From Paracamarosporium sp. OC-R06-R3 (lineage: Eukaryota > Ascomycota > Dothideomycetes > Pleosporales > Didymosphaeriaceae): DNA of 64,000 bases. Positions 23,292 through 35,518 of the stretch are shown here, in pieces. The stretch covers positions 1 through 64,000 of the forward strand of contig JACVRA010000354.1 of the NCBI GenBank assembly GCA_019828545.1, read 5' to 3'. A model generated the notes under the pieces. The model did no database searches and was not told the origin of the DNA. It worked only from the letters and a program-made list of their open reading frames with translations. The stretch's first letter is position 1. Each line of letters starts with the position of its first letter. Both the position numbers and the translations under genes were made by a program.

Positions 23292-25232
23292 CTAGTACGG
23301 CACCTTTTTGGCATTCTCAAGCCACCACTTGCATCTTTCGCCCCTTCCACCTTCCCATGCATTTGCATCCGCAACGCTAAACTCATTCGCTACCCCAGGA
23401 TCTGAGTACGTATAGTACTTCAGATACTTCGTCACCGGATGATACGTCGCACTCCCGCCTGTGGCATTCAGATTCAATAACACCGGGGCCTTATCGTTCC
23501 ACACCGGCCAGTCAATCGTTTTATCTGTTCCCGCTGGTACCTTCGAACTAGCTACTCCACCTTGCGCATCCGACACACTGATAGTTGGATCATCGTGGAT
23601 GATGAAGTTGCCCCAAATCTTGCGGAACGCATGTTTGAAGGCTGCGCCTGGAGTTTTGGTGCCAGACCACAACGCTTGTAGGTCGAAGCCGTGATACGCA
23701 GGGCCAGCGCTGAATTGGTATTTCCAGGCTTTGGGGAAGGCAGAAGCGAGCCAGTATGAAGGGCAGTCGAAGGTGGACTCTGCAAAAACATTGAAAACAC
23801 GCTGTTGCTGGCCGGTGCCGAATGTTGATTGGTTGACAGCTGTGACGGAAGAAGTGCCGTCGGTATCGTAAACTGGCGCCGAGGGGTCAGTGTCTTTGTC
23901 ATCACCGTCGTATGAATAGAGACCTTCCAGAGCCGTTTTATCAGCGGGGGAAAAGCCCGGGAAGGTGAGGGAGACGTAGTTGCGGAAGTCCTTGAGAGTA
24001 GTGGTAGTGGGTGGGCTTAGTGGAACACCCTCATTGGCAAGGTTGCCAGACAGAAGCCGTTTTCCACTCAAAGTCTTGGCTATTAATTGGGAAGAGGGTA
24101 GGCTTCGAATAAAAAAGCCATCTATAACAGGAAGAAAGGCGAAGCTGCCAAAGGCACTAGCTTCTGACACTTTCGCACTGGCGTTTTGGAGGACTTCGCT
24201 GTCGCTGTCGCGAAGACATTGAAGTGTTTTTGTAGCATTTAAACAGCCGGCAGCTTCAGCAAAGTCATCATAAGCCTGGGTAGGCACCGTGTCATTATAA
24301 GCATGTAGGCCTGGTACCCACGGGCTCTCCGCAATGATCTGCTCTCATGTCAGCACGTGACTTCCAACGGTGATTTGATGATTTGCCCATGTTGGTCAAC
24401 GAACGCACATTTTTGAAAAGAGACGAGTTCCGTGACCCTCCATAAGCCATTGCTTGGTACATGACAGCACCGCCACCGGCAGATTCGCCCGCAATCGTGA
24501 CACGCTCAGGATCACCACCAAACGCCCTGATGTGCTTCTGAACCCACTGCAGGGCAAAATTCATGTCTAGAAGCCCCGCATTCAGAGCGCCATCTTTTTT
24601 GACACTTTCGCTAGAGAGAAACCCAAATGCGCCAAGTCGGTATTGGATGATTACGGAGATGAACCCATTGTTGTTGGTGGTCATCAACTCGGTCGGATCA
24701 AGACCTTGAGCACTGAAAAGAGCGTATCCACCACCGTCTCAAAAACGTCAGTGGGGTTTTAGGCAACTCAAGGCATACAAAACTTACGAATCCAGAAAAA
24801 AACCGGGAGATTCGTCGCGTTGGACGGAGCGTAAACGTTCAAGTAAAGACAGTCTTCATTACCCAGTGCAGAGGTGAAACCATACTCAGCAGGCGTGTCT
24901 TTTCCAGCTCCAGATTGTGGACAGAACGGACCATCGATCTTTGCTGAAAGCGGCGCAGTCCTGTTGATCAAAGGTGGGTGAGGAGACGCAAATCTGAGGT
25001 TTCCCACTGGAGGGGCCGCATAACGAATCCTGCGCAATGCATCATTAAGTAGGACCAGCATAATACTCGATATTCAGACGAACCCTTTGAATACGTTGAT
25101 GCCATTTTGGCTATCATAAGCACCTTCGTATACGGCATAACCAAGATCGACCGACGGTAACCCCCTTGCAGCCAGTGGCAACGCACCACTCTGCGCCACC
25201 AGCAGCGCAAGCGCAGTGAACAAACTTCTCAT
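23292..25232 (-). CDS. Secreted type-B carboxylesterase/lipase
   Basis: Four exons (25084-25232, 24788-25029, 24409-24737, 23292-24338) give 588 residues. The start at 25232 opens a signal peptide (MRSLFTALALLVAQSGALP); an in-frame Met 14 codons upstream would spoil it. Alpha/beta-hydrolase landmarks: FKGIRYAAPPVGNLRF, EDCLYLNVYAP, oxyanion-hole HGGG (131-134), QYRLGAFGFLSS, nucleophile GESAGGG (Ser216), a likely acid Glu in NLANEGVPLS and a likely catalytic His in GPAYHGFDLQ. Several Asn-X-Ser/Thr sites support secretion. It should hydrolyse esters outside the cell; the substrate (lipid, cutin-type or feruloyl ester, or toxin) cannot be told. The exon 1 donor GTTCGT is weak but needed for the conserved FKGIRYAAPP. 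Confidence 0.9.
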
Positions 25233-27074
25233 CTTCAAGGTAGTATATTGCGCGCAGAAGTCGAGATCGAACACAAGGTCGACAAGCGACAGGACCCAGG
25301 ATACACAATGAAGGAGAGGGGAGCCGTTGGATCCGGCGGCGTGGGAGTGTCGTGCAACTTAATCTACCATGCGAGGCTTCGCTATCCCGCATGCATGCGT
25401 GCATCCGTCCACGCACGGAGATTAGCACTGCGCAGGAACAACGACAACGACGACACTTCAGTCCACTATCGTCTTCGCGCTTCCGGAGGAACAGGTTATA
25501 AAAAGCGAACACGCGCCATGGGCGTTCGTCCAGACCGCCGATGGCTTGCGATCGTGTGCTCGGCTGCAGCAACGATGGGCTTGTCGGCGCTGCAACGCTT
25601 GTTGTTCACAAGGGCGAGCGAATGGATGCTAGGCTGGGTTCCTGGTCTTCTCCGCTATGCCTACACGGTGTTCGCTACCGAGGCATTCATCCGCCGACGT
25701 TGCTACTGGCCTACTACTGGCCGCGGTTTCAAGATCCACAACGCATCTTACGTAAGCTTCTCCCGCCTTGCATATTCTGGAAGGTATCTTCGTATTTGGA
25801 GGTGCACGTTCGCAAGCTTGTGGCTCTCGTCGTCCGGAGAGGCGAGGTCGAAAAAGCACGGAGCGGATGCAGTGTGACAGGGAATGTGAAAGCCCGGCTG
25901 CCTGGTGCATGGGTGCCCTCAACTCCCAACATGGGCGTCAACAAATCCGATACTCTGGCGTAAGGCTCGTGAACACTAGCAATCTAATGCGCGTTGGATA
26001 TTGTTTAGATGTGTGACGTGACGGCATCTTCTCGTGTGACCAACATGTGAAGTACAGAGAGAGATGGAGATTGGCCGTAGCCGTCGTATACACGGCGCAT
26101 AGATACTCAATGATTTTAGCGGAGGTAGTGGTTGTCGCGCATTGAACAGCAAAGAGAAGATGAAGAGTGGTAAGAAGATGCGTAGCGTAGGCGCCGAGAT
26201 TTGCCTCCTTCGCCTACTGCAAAATACACAGTTGCCTCAGCATAGTCCGACTCCCCCCACAAGTTCCACTCAAAAAATCAACTATTATACTCATAGATAG
26301 TCTAATCGCTATTGGTAATAGAATCAGATGTATCTTGTCCTACTCCGTCCGTATTCTAACCGAAACCGTGAACAAGGGAGCACAATCATGTACCCACTCT
26401 CTCAGAAATGTTCAAATTGATCTGAAACTTCGAAGGCTAATAATACGGAAGTACTACACTGATTGGCTCTGATAAATGCTATGGATGACGCCTGCCTTCA
26501 GGGCGGTAGCCGTGCCGCATACCTGCAGGTCCATGATTACCCTTTTGGGTATCATACTTCAGCCACTGGAAGCCACCTTCGTATCCCACAAAATCATGTG
26601 TGTATAAATGAGCCGCGCTCACGATTGTCTTTCTAGTTCTTGAACGCTATGGCCTTCTGGATTTTACGTTATGAATTCACGCGATATCTTCGACTTTTCG
26701 TTCTACTTCTGGGTGACATGAACAGGACACGTCCCGAAAAGTATAACGTATGTCTTGCTATTATGAGTTTCTACTAAGAAACTATATGTCATGAATGCAG
26801 GAAAACTTTGTGAAACTTGGGCTGTGCACGGTAGTTATCAAAGCCCATAGATGCACTCGTAGAAAACCCGTCAAAATGCAGAGACAGAAATAACTGGGAT
26901 ACCGTCCGATGCCTGAGACCTGCTCATGGGCCTCTCAAATGCCATAAATCCCAAATATTCCTGCACGCCGCTCTCCATGAAACAATCACTGATACCATAA
27001 CCGTAGAAGACTAGAGTGCTTCTAGTTAGCGACGCCTCTCTCAGTAAGCCCCGTTGTCACACGACTGATCGTGA
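25233..27074. other. Intergenic, 1.8 kb
   Basis: Promoter of the carboxylesterase and the downstream side of the 27075-29291 gene. Frames at 25248-26016 overlap on several phases and show no motif. No transposon ends or tandem repeats noticed. Confidence 0.4.
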
Positions 27075-29291
27075 CTACTCCTTGCGACCCCAGCTGTAGA
27101 TACTGCACCAGGTGTCAAACGTGATGCTCTTCGACCTGTCGCCCATCTCCTCCATCCACGCAGCGTACCCGAGGATATCGCTCTTGAGCGTTTTGTCGTT
27201 ACCTACACAGGTGTCGTCGAGAGAGATTTCGAAAGACTTGTTGCCAGTATTTATACGAGCGAAGTAATTGACTTTGGGGGGATCCTGCACCATTATCTTT
27301 TGTTCTGCGGTCTCCTGCTTGGGTTCCATGATGGAATCGAGCTTGTCAATACCGTGATCGTTCTGCGTTAGTGCGGTAGTAGATGGCTGAAGCCCAGTGG
27401 AGTGGGACAGGCCCAAGCTGAGGAGGTCTGCTTCGGTGGGTTCCGTGGTGGCGCTGTCGTTGTCGGTAATTGTTGCACCCTTGTTGGCTGGGGATTCTGT
27501 GTTCTAGATAAACCCATTATGGTAAGCAAATGTCTATGACAGAACGTGTGACAATAACGCTTACATTCTGCTCATCCACAGCGGTGGCATCACTATCAGC
27601 GCGATGCTTCTCAGATCCAACCTCTCGTGACATAGCACGGGTAGAAGAGGTCTGTGGGGAGGTAGTAGGAACATCACTACCCCCGGAGAGACGCGTCTGT
27701 CGACGAGTAGCACGAGCGCTCGCTGGGGTAGCCTTAGGCTTCTCAAAGGAAACACCGGCCATTTCTGCATCAGTATGGGAGTGAGTGGCTACGGTGTTGG
27801 AGATCAAGGGAGTCTGGTCGTCGACGCTGCTGTTAGAGTGTATATGCTCTGTCACAAGTGATTTGTTCTGGCGCCCGCGTCCACCCTGACCTCTCCGAGA
27901 CTTCTTACGTAGATTACCATGACCGCGGGCGAATCGCCCATTGGCGTCGTAGTCAGAAGCTCCGCGTTTGCGTTTCTGTGCAGACGACTATAGATGATGA
28001 GTGTAGGTCAAATAAACATTCAATTCAGGTGCACATACCGTAGGTAGATCATCAAGACTGGTATGCTCGGCTGCAGCTTCTGCAGCAAGAACTACAGCCG
28101 TGTTAGAAAGAGTACGACTGGAGGGAATGACTACCAAAAGTTTTTAGCCAGTAGAACAAGAAAATGAGGTCTATAGTGATTCCAACAAGTCTCATACAAC
28201 GGAGATGTGCTTTACGGTAGGGACATACCTGAAGCGGCGATCGAGTCTACAGCTATGTCGCTTGCCTCAATTTCGACTCCCGCTGAACACGATGAGGCCA
28301 TTGTAGGATTCAACTTCAGCGTATCCGGAACTGGCGACGTATTCGATTGTGCCATGAGTGTGTTTGGCTCTTGTATCACCTCCGGTGCAATAGTCCCTTT
28401 ATATTGTCAGCCTTTCCCGACAATCTTCATCCGAATTGCCATCGATTTCGAAATTTCAAACAATGAGTAAAAGAACAGGATATAAGTACCTTCTGCAGAA
28501 GCTTTCGAAGTACGATGCTCCGCTGTATGGTCGAGGGTAGTGGATGTTACGTTCGTTCGAATGTGACCAGCCGTCCCCATTTGAGCCGCAGTATCTGCGT
28601 CTACTGATGAAGGCTCCATAGTATTCCTAGCAGAGGGCCTAGAAAGCGGTGTGGCGTCGTCACTCGTAGCCATCTTTGTAACCTGGGCTGTAGTCATTTT
28701 TTTCCACCTACGGTCGAAGAACCTGATCATGAGGTCAGCTAAGATGTCTCTGACAGATGGATGGTAAGACCTACGGCCATTTGTCTTGGGCGCGATTGGT
28801 GAGGGCACGAACGCGCTTGTAAGCATTATATAACTTTGCGAAACCCTCGGTATCCTTTATGGGGCAGCCACCTTCAATGTCTCCATTGAAGTCGCCGGGG
28901 AGGTAGTTCTCTTTGATCCACGCCGCCAGGCCCTTGTCGTCGCGATCCTTTACATTCCATTAGCTCGTCTCCACTGGGCTATGCTATAGTACTTGAGGAA
29001 ATTCGTAGAGCGCGCATAGCCTGGGCGTTGCAAAAGCAGATGACGTCAAAGCCCTTGCCCTGCAGCAAGATGTGGGGATCTACTCACCTGGCTCGTCTCA
29101 AGAACCTCAAAGATCTTGCCCAATGTTGGTAGATCCACCATACCTTCGACAGGTGGCATGCTCATAGTGGGTGTTGAGACGTCGTGGAAGACTGAAGGTG
29201 TAGCGCTGTAGTTAATGGAGTGGTGGCGTAGCGGGTTGTTCGGAGCTTGAGTTGAGTTCGCAGTGTGGAAACCCGGAACAGAGGCACTCAT
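27075..29291 (-). CDS. Unknown fungal protein with basic nuclear-type segment
   Basis: Seven exons join in frame (29088-29291, 28775-28947, 28490-28722, 28229-28396, 28039-28091, 27565-27987, 27075-27503) into about 560 residues. The first quarter is compact: LPTLGKIFEVLETSQ followed by LAAWIKENYLPGDFNG and FAKLYNAYKRVRALTNRAQ. The middle is Ser/Thr/Asp-rich and probably disordered; it includes a basic stretch QKRKRGASDYDANG and GNLRKKSRRGQGGRG that could be a nuclear localisation signal. The C-terminus (NYFARINTGNKSFEISLDD, FDTWCSIYSWGRKE) looks structured. I do not recognise the family. Its N-terminal part resembles the small protein at 30373-30771. Intron 1 (140 nt) could hide an extra exon beginning at GGCAAGGGC near 29072. 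Confidence 0.7.
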
Positions 29292-30372
29292 CGTAGCGCG
29301 TGGGTCTATATACTGACGAAGTGAGCTGTTGCTAGCTTTGGCTTGATGGATGGAAACCGCCGGAAACTTTGATGTCTATATGGTTGTCTTCGTATGGTTA
29401 AAGTGAGTTAAGGTCGCGGGTGAAGTGTCGACACAGGTTTCCAAGCGTTAGGCGGAACCACACGAGACTTTTCTGTTGAGTTTGTGTTGAGTGGTGAAAG
29501 GTGTGTTAAAGAGTTGCTGTAGAGAGAATTTTACGTCAAGAAATGTCGAGGGTCCACGTCCGCGTGTGAGGGCTGCGTCGCGTTTGTTGCAACTGACAAG
29601 GGCGCTGTGATGTTCTACTTATGGTGAATCGACTTTCAGATTCGCGGCCGTACCAACAAAGACAGAACAAGCCAGCTGTATCGAGCGGGTCTCTTGCGAA
29701 GTATAGAGTATGGCACTGCCAAGGTGGGAAGGGAAGGCGCGGGACTTGTTGCGTGCGTATTTTTCAGCACCGAATGTGCCGCCACTACCGATAGAAGCGT
29801 CAAGGCGTGATACCCCCCCTCACTCATTGGCTGCCTTCACTTCACACATAGTATCACATGCCTGGCGAAAGTGAACCTTGAGTTTCATTTGTTTAAGGTT
29901 TTTGCATATTGAAGAGATCTATCTTGTGACTAGGGTAGGTACATTGTCATGCTTGCAAAATTTGACTTTGAAGCTCCGCCTTAGGTGCAATCTATCTACA
30001 AACTATTTCTAGGGAATAGAATTTGGCGGTGAGAGCATGTCTCTAATAATCAGAGAAACTGTAGGCTAGAACACATGCGAGATCGGTTGTTAGCCCGTCC
30101 TTTGACGACTAGAGATTTGTGACGACAAGGCAATCTCAAGGTAATGCCCCAGTAGTCAACGATGTGGTAAGGTTTTGAATTAGAAGGAAGCATTAAATCA
30201 GAACTACCATATCGAGCTTGCATCCTATAAAATTGAATGAAACACAAAAATTAAGACAACACCAGGAAGCTGAACAAAACCGGATCTCAGCAATGCCTGG
30301 GAATAACAGTGACCCACTCCTCGATTTCATAAAAGCCGCAGCAGGAATACCATATCAACTTGTCAACGACCT
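29292..30372. other. Intergenic
   Basis: Promoter region of the 27075-29291 gene and the 3' side of the 30373-30771 gene. Nothing else supported. Confidence 0.45.
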
Positions 30373-30771
30373 CTACATCACCGTTCCCTTTCTGAAAATC
30401 GCTTCTGGCTTGAAGTACTGTCTGGTAAATTCTCCAGCAGCCTCGGCAGCTTCTCGCCCAGGTAGCTGCCCAAAGAAATATAGTTCGTGCTGCATTCTAT
30501 TCGGTTTCGTCTTGGACTTCTGACGCAGTGACCGTGCCCTCCCGCACGCACCGACCAGCATGCCGAGATCTTCAACGCTCCGGATCTTTCGCCCGAGTGG
30601 CTCCTCAATCTTGAGTTGCTGTAGATTGCCTTCCAGATAGTTTGTGGCTAACCAATCCCGCAGTCGCTTGTGGATTTCTTCGGTCCCGTCTTGTAGGATT
30701 GTAAATGCTTCAAGTGCAGCTGCCAGGTTCAGAATGCCACATGGACAAGCGTCAAACATGTTGAATTTCAC
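30373..30771 (-). CDS. Small unknown protein, paralogous domain to neighbour
   Basis: A single exon of 132 residues starting MKFNMFDACPCGILNL. It is predicted helical, with LAAALEAFTILQDGTEE, then RLRDWLATNYLEGNLQQ, and LGMLVGACGRARSLRQK. The order (a helix ending in L.TSQ or TILQ, then W..xNYLxG, then an R.R.L helix) matches residues of about 50-115 of the protein at 27075-29291, about 1.1 kb away and on the same strand. No signal peptide or membrane segment. Family unknown; it could be a truncated duplicate or a single-domain relative. Confidence 0.55.
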   Translation of the reverse strand: MKFNMFDACPCGILNLAAALEAFTILQDGTEEIHKRLRDWLATNYLEGNLQQLKIEEPLGRKIRSVEDLGMLVGACGRARSLRQKSKTKPNRMQHELYFFGQLPGREAAEAAGEFTRQYFKPEAIFRKGTVM

Positions 30772-33275
30772 TGTTCAATTATGGCAAAGTCCTATTGGTG
30801 TAGTTGAATCGAAAAGTGTCTCTAGAGTTGAAAGATTGATGTGGGTTTGGTGGGCGCTCAAAAGAAAGCGAGCGAGAGTGTGCTGATATACAATGGAACA
30901 GAAATTATGAAAAACATGACTCAAAGCAGATTCTTGACAGTGAATCAATAAACACACTGTATCGCTACAAAATAAAGGCAGTAATTAGGAAGTTGCAATG
31001 AGTAGTGACATATACTTTCAACGCATAACTAAACTTCGAGCCCTCACTCCTGCCATATGCGGCTTCTCAACTGTTGAATTCTAAGAAGGTATGGGAAGGC
31101 TTTGTGGAATCTCTAAATGATACGCTATTCTCTTGTCAATATCTTCTGTATTTGTGTGTAAATCCTTACTATGCAATCAATGTCAGCTCCCACTGTTTGC
31201 CATTCCATCGTTGCAAGATTGGCTTCCAATTACATCATTACACACCTGAGTTCATTAAAGTATAATCCAGTCTCATCGACAGCGAGCACGGCAGTACTCG
31301 ATCCAGTAACTAACAGCAAAAGAATGTACCAATCATGCCGACCTTCATATCGCGTCCTATTTGGGGGCCACAGATTAGGTGAGCATTCGTTCAGTTAGGT
31401 TACTCACACGAGCAATCATATTTAAGAACTCGATATTCGACTGGCAATCTATCTAGAACAGAATGAAAGAGGATTCTGTACAGTACCTCTCTATATCTAC
31501 CAAGTTGCTACTATCAGACCCGCCAGAACTTCTCCAATCTTCTGATGCAAACATTCAGAAAGTCCTACAGTGACATAGAATAGTACATTATGATTCACAC
31601 ACTACCGTAGCTGGCAGACAGAGACTCGGTCAGTGAGCAAAATGGCAAACAATGTTGATCTCAGTGAAAACGGCTGCGGATTGATAGACGGAGTGGATTT
31701 AAAACGAAGGAATTTCGAACGCACAGAGTGCATTCTGTGTCTTCCGTAAATGCAGGTGAATGACAAAACAAATTCCACTTCGAAGTATCGGTTGCATCAA
31801 GCATGCAGAAGAGAAAGAAAAGTATATTGACTAATCTTGTTTCCCAAACCTATCCTAGACTCGAATGTTTCTATTTATCTAGTTTCAAGCGATACGACCA
31901 AAGTGTGTTATTAAAGAAGGCCAAGGGGTCTTGATAGTTTGGTGACAGTGCAACCCTAGATTTAAGAGAAGAAAAACACCCAGCAAGCTTCTGAGGGCCT
32001 GGATAAGAGTCTTTGTTGAAGAAGCAGCTGACTGTCTATGCACGAGATGAGGTAAGTAAAATAGAATAGCGTGGTGAGCGGCCGGTGACTATTTTTGTGG
32101 CGTCAGAAATATCACAAGGGGAGGAACGGTATATCTTCTGTTCAACGATAACCCACCAAGTATGCCTAAGTGCATGTTGGTCTTCAAAAGTCTTGAGGAC
32201 TGAGAATCTACGGAGTACAAAGTCTCCTTTGGCAATTGCACACTGACAGCTCATTGTGGCTCTCTGTGATACTTGGGATGAATAGCCTTGTTTGGTTACG
32301 TGACCATCACTACAGACTATTTTAAGATTAAGATAAATTGCCCCCTGGCGATCAGAATGAAACCCTTGTGGCAGAAAGCCCACGCCTCTTCAATGACGTC
32401 ACTTTCTTACTCAGGGGGATGAAGACGGGATATTGGCTATCACATGATGATCGAGATTGAAGCCGTTTAGGTACTATCTAGAAGAAACAGTGTCAGCTTC
32501 AGTAAAGTTAGTTTAATTGTGACCGTTGCCTGGGCGTCTTTGCCACCATTACAGATGCAGATCCTATCACGTGCCTTAGTACCCGCTACTTGCATCAACA
32601 AGGGCGAAAGTATGCTCTTGGAAAGTTACCCGGGTTTTGATAATGCTCCCTGAAATGGTAGAAGAGAGGCCTAGCTGAGCGCAGTTCACAATCAAATCTG
32701 ATCAGATGAGAGATTGCTCCCTTCGCTCGATCTGGACGTGGTATCGCAAAAGTTGGAAGAGGTTACGATAAACCGTCTGCCCCAAGTCGTACGAACATCA
32801 TGACTTAAGCCGACATATGGATAGTAGCGATCGTCCGACAACAAACGCGGCACAATACAATATGATCGAGGCATCAACGACTTGCACGGCAGGTCCAAGT
32901 GCATCACTGTCACTACGTTGTCTTACACAGGCGAGCAAATACCATTACCCCCTTTGCAAGCAGACAAAAAGCCCTCGCGCCATTCAAAATTTCCTGAACA
33001 TCGAAAGCACAGCAGCTTTCTGCACATTATTTTCTCCCCAGTACATATCAACGTCAACGACATTCCACGCACGCTAGACTACACCCACAAACTACAGCAT
33101 CAGACACCCTTCACGACGATATCCCTCACAGCCAAACAAACAAGCCAGCCCACGCATCACTCACAGGCCCCAAACTCATCCTTTTCCCGCCCCTCAGACA
33201 AATCCCACACATTCCCACCCCACCCCTCAAGTCCTAAACGCACACCATCATCACACATCCCTCCGCACACAGAAT
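30772..33275. other. Intergenic, 2.5 kb, A/T-rich in part
   Basis: A/T-rich stretches with no supported gene. A 115-codon minus-strand frame at 32036-32383 has mixed composition and could be an exon fragment, but no motif supports it. Possibly an old, point-mutated repeat, though I found no intact ends. Confidence 0.35.
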
Positions 33276-33602
33276 TCAACTCCCATCACGCTTAACACAC
33301 GCCCACCCCTTCCCGTCCCCATACCCACACCCAATCCCAGCATTCTCCTCAACCTCCCCTCCAGCCTCAATCCCCATTCCGCGCCTTACAACCGGCCTCT
33401 TCACCCTCTCCATCTCACCCTCAAGCGGTCCACCAGGGTAATCATTATACGGCCCGTTGTAATGCCCGTAGCTAGCGTAGCGTCCGTAGCTATTGACTTG
33501 CCGGGTTTCGAGAATCGGTGCTGCGGCCGCGGTGTGAGGAGAGAAGGCGAGGGTGGATAGGAGCGTGAGCGCGAGCGTGAGGTGTGATGTGTAGATATGC
33601 AT
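33276..33602 (-). CDS. Small secreted Tyr/Gly-rich protein with dibasic sites
   Basis: The chosen start at 33602 gives 108 residues beginning with a clear signal peptide (MHIYTSHLTLALTLLSTLAF, ending around AAAA-P). The longer frame to 33938 has poor composition and is rejected as 5' leader. After LETR comes a Tyr-rich stretch (YGRYASYGHYNGPYNDY), then dibasic sites KR (68-69), RR (73-74) and KR (104-105) that Kex2 could cut, and a Gly-rich tail with two Cys (92 and 102). It is divergently placed to the UstYa-like gene at 34309. It could be a RiPP precursor, a Kex2-processed signalling peptide or a small effector-like protein. No family name is claimed. Confidence 0.6.
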   Translation of the reverse strand: MHIYTSHLTLALTLLSTLAFSPHTAAAAPILETRQVNSYGRYASYGHYNGPYNDYPGGPLEGEMERVKRPVVRRGMGIEAGGEVEENAGIGCGYGDGKGWACVKRDGS

Positions 33603-34308
33603 GGTGACCGCGATGGCGATGCTGGCGGTATGGTTGGGAAGGAATGGGCGGAATGGAAAAGGTGGGTGGAATGTAAGGGTGTGGAGTGGAATACCCTTGC
33701 GTTTGAGTGCGTTTGAGCAGTGGGGTGGGGTGGGTAGTGAGTACGAGGGTAGGGGGAGATTTGAGGGTTGGAGAGGGCGCTTTGTGGAATGGGGTACGTT
33801 GGGGGACGAGCAAATATTGAACTGTATGAGCTTGAAGTGGTCTGTTGACGGCTTGTTGACGGAGCACGGTAAATGTGAAAGACGGGTGTAGCGTAGGTTC
33901 CGTCGTTGAATTGATCGGGTGCCTGGTAGTGTAACCAAGATAGAGTAGGATACGTTCGGCCGTGCTGTTGTGTGTCGCGCAAGGGTAACGTGTTATCTCC
34001 AGTAACCCTTCCTTGCGACCCGGCCCGTCGCACTGACAGCTGTCGGCGTCTGACGAACGGTAATTTGCATAAGTATGTTTGTTTTTTCTATTGTTGTGAC
34101 GGCTTGGGGACCCGACTGGCTGTCTGATGTGGATTTGTATCATCAACGGATGTGATGATGGTGGGCACTTAAACCCTACGTCAGTACGGTGTGCCTCGCG
34201 TCGACACAACTAGCTGCCCCTGAGCATTGAGTATTTCGAGCTCACTGTGCATCTGAGATATGCACTAACACTTTTCTTTTCGCACCGCGATCCTTTCCGC
34301 CGCCCAAA
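33603..34308. promoter_or_regulatory. Shared divergent promoter region
   Basis: About 0.7 kb separates the small secreted protein (-) from the UstYa-like gene (+), so both promoters must lie here. The half nearest the small protein is strongly strand-biased (G-rich on the plus strand, T/C-rich on the coding strand) and generates long spurious frames. No specific operator recognised. Confidence 0.5.
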
Positions 34309-35359
34309 ATGTTCTTTCATATCCTCAACGTTCCCATAAAACCACCCCCACCATCGGATTCCGACGACACTCAAACTCTTCTTCCCTCCTCAAACCCCCC
34401 TGCACACAGCAGAAGATGCCTTAACAAGCGATACAAACATGATGTACGCATAGGACTTAAATCATGCGTGGTGACTAGTTGCGTCTGGCTGCTTGTGTTT
34501 GTCGTTGTTATATATAGTTGGGAAAGGCGAGTATATATCGAGGCTACCGATGAGACCTGCATGGAGCACATCTCAAAGTACTGTAAGGAACTCTTTGCAA
34601 ACATGTTGGAAGACGAGTTAAACTGACGGAAGGCAGCGCCACTCGTGAAAGAGGTCAAACCGAATTGGCATGACGTAAGATTCAATGGCACATTTCTGCA
34701 CGAGAATGTGTATCGGCAGGGAGCCGGACAGGACGTCGATGCCGCATGGGGGGCTCTTGGGGTAGATTGTAAGATTTCGAGGAAGTTCGTAAACTCAGCT
34801 TCTAACGAGGACCAAGACAGACCTATCGTCGTTCCATTCGAAGACGCAGCGAAGACGGGAATTCGTCCGGATCAGGTCAAAGTAGAGAGCATAAATGGAG
34901 GCGGTTTCGTTGCGAACGTTGAGGGACTACACCACTTGCATTGTCTGGTATAATCTGACCCTTTTCCCTTGAGTTCTTACGAGTGCTGATAGCGCGCAGA
35001 ACATCCTCCGGAAGTCCCTTCATTGGAATTACGACTATTACCTGGCGGAGAAGAAACCACCCTTCTCGAACAGCGCAGGCATTGTTCGAATTCACGTCAC
35101 GCACTGCCTAGATATTCTCCGGCAACAGCTGATGTGCGCTCCGGATGTTGGAGTGCTCGGACAAGTATGGTGGAAGCCCGAGGGAATGTCGCAGCCGATG
35201 CCGTTTGTCGATTTCAATACAGAGCATCGCTGCCGAGACTTTGAGGGTGTGAGGGCGTGGGCAGAGAGACATCAGTTGCCGGAGGAGAAGGATGCGGATC
35301 TGGAACGTTTTTACAGAATGCCGGAGCCGGGGGATACGGTCTACCCGAAGATACCATAG
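34309..35359 (+). CDS. UstYa-like (DUF3328) membrane protein
   Basis: Three exons (34309-34582, 34637-34947, 35000-35359) give 314 residues. One transmembrane helix lies at about 51-70 (CVVTSCVWLLVFVVVIY), after a cytoplasmic tail. The luminal part has the family pattern KYSPLVKEV, then NGTF, then two HxxHC motifs: HHLHC (190-194) and HVTHC (227-231), both intact. UstYa-type proteins act in fungal RiPP biosynthesis (ustiloxin, phomopsin, asperipin type), where they are thought to carry out oxidative cyclisation on the processed precursor; many other members have no known role. The divergent neighbour at 33276-33602 has a signal peptide, Tyr-rich segment and dibasic sites, as a RiPP precursor would. 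No UstYb, methyltransferase or peptidase gene is recognisable next to it. Confidence 0.85.
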
Positions 35360-35518
35360 GGTACTAGGAGTTGTGTTAGATCTAGTTTATTCAGTAGGGC
35401 CCGCGTTCTTACCAGCCTTGCTCCAAAATCACAATTTCGTATAGATAATGTCTTGACGTCCTGTCTGCCCTAATTCTGGCGAACCGCGAGCACTGCATAT
35501 CATCTCGACGAATCCACA

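Noticed and set aside
25248..26016. Plus-strand frames up to 209 codons near the carboxylesterase promoter
   Set aside because: Three overlapping phases and no motif; chance frames in G/C-rich DNA.
33401..34209. Minus-strand frames of 210-239 codons overlapping the small secreted protein
   Set aside because: Their His/Ser/Pro/Thr-rich text comes from the strand-biased leader; the signal-peptide frame is the convincing one.
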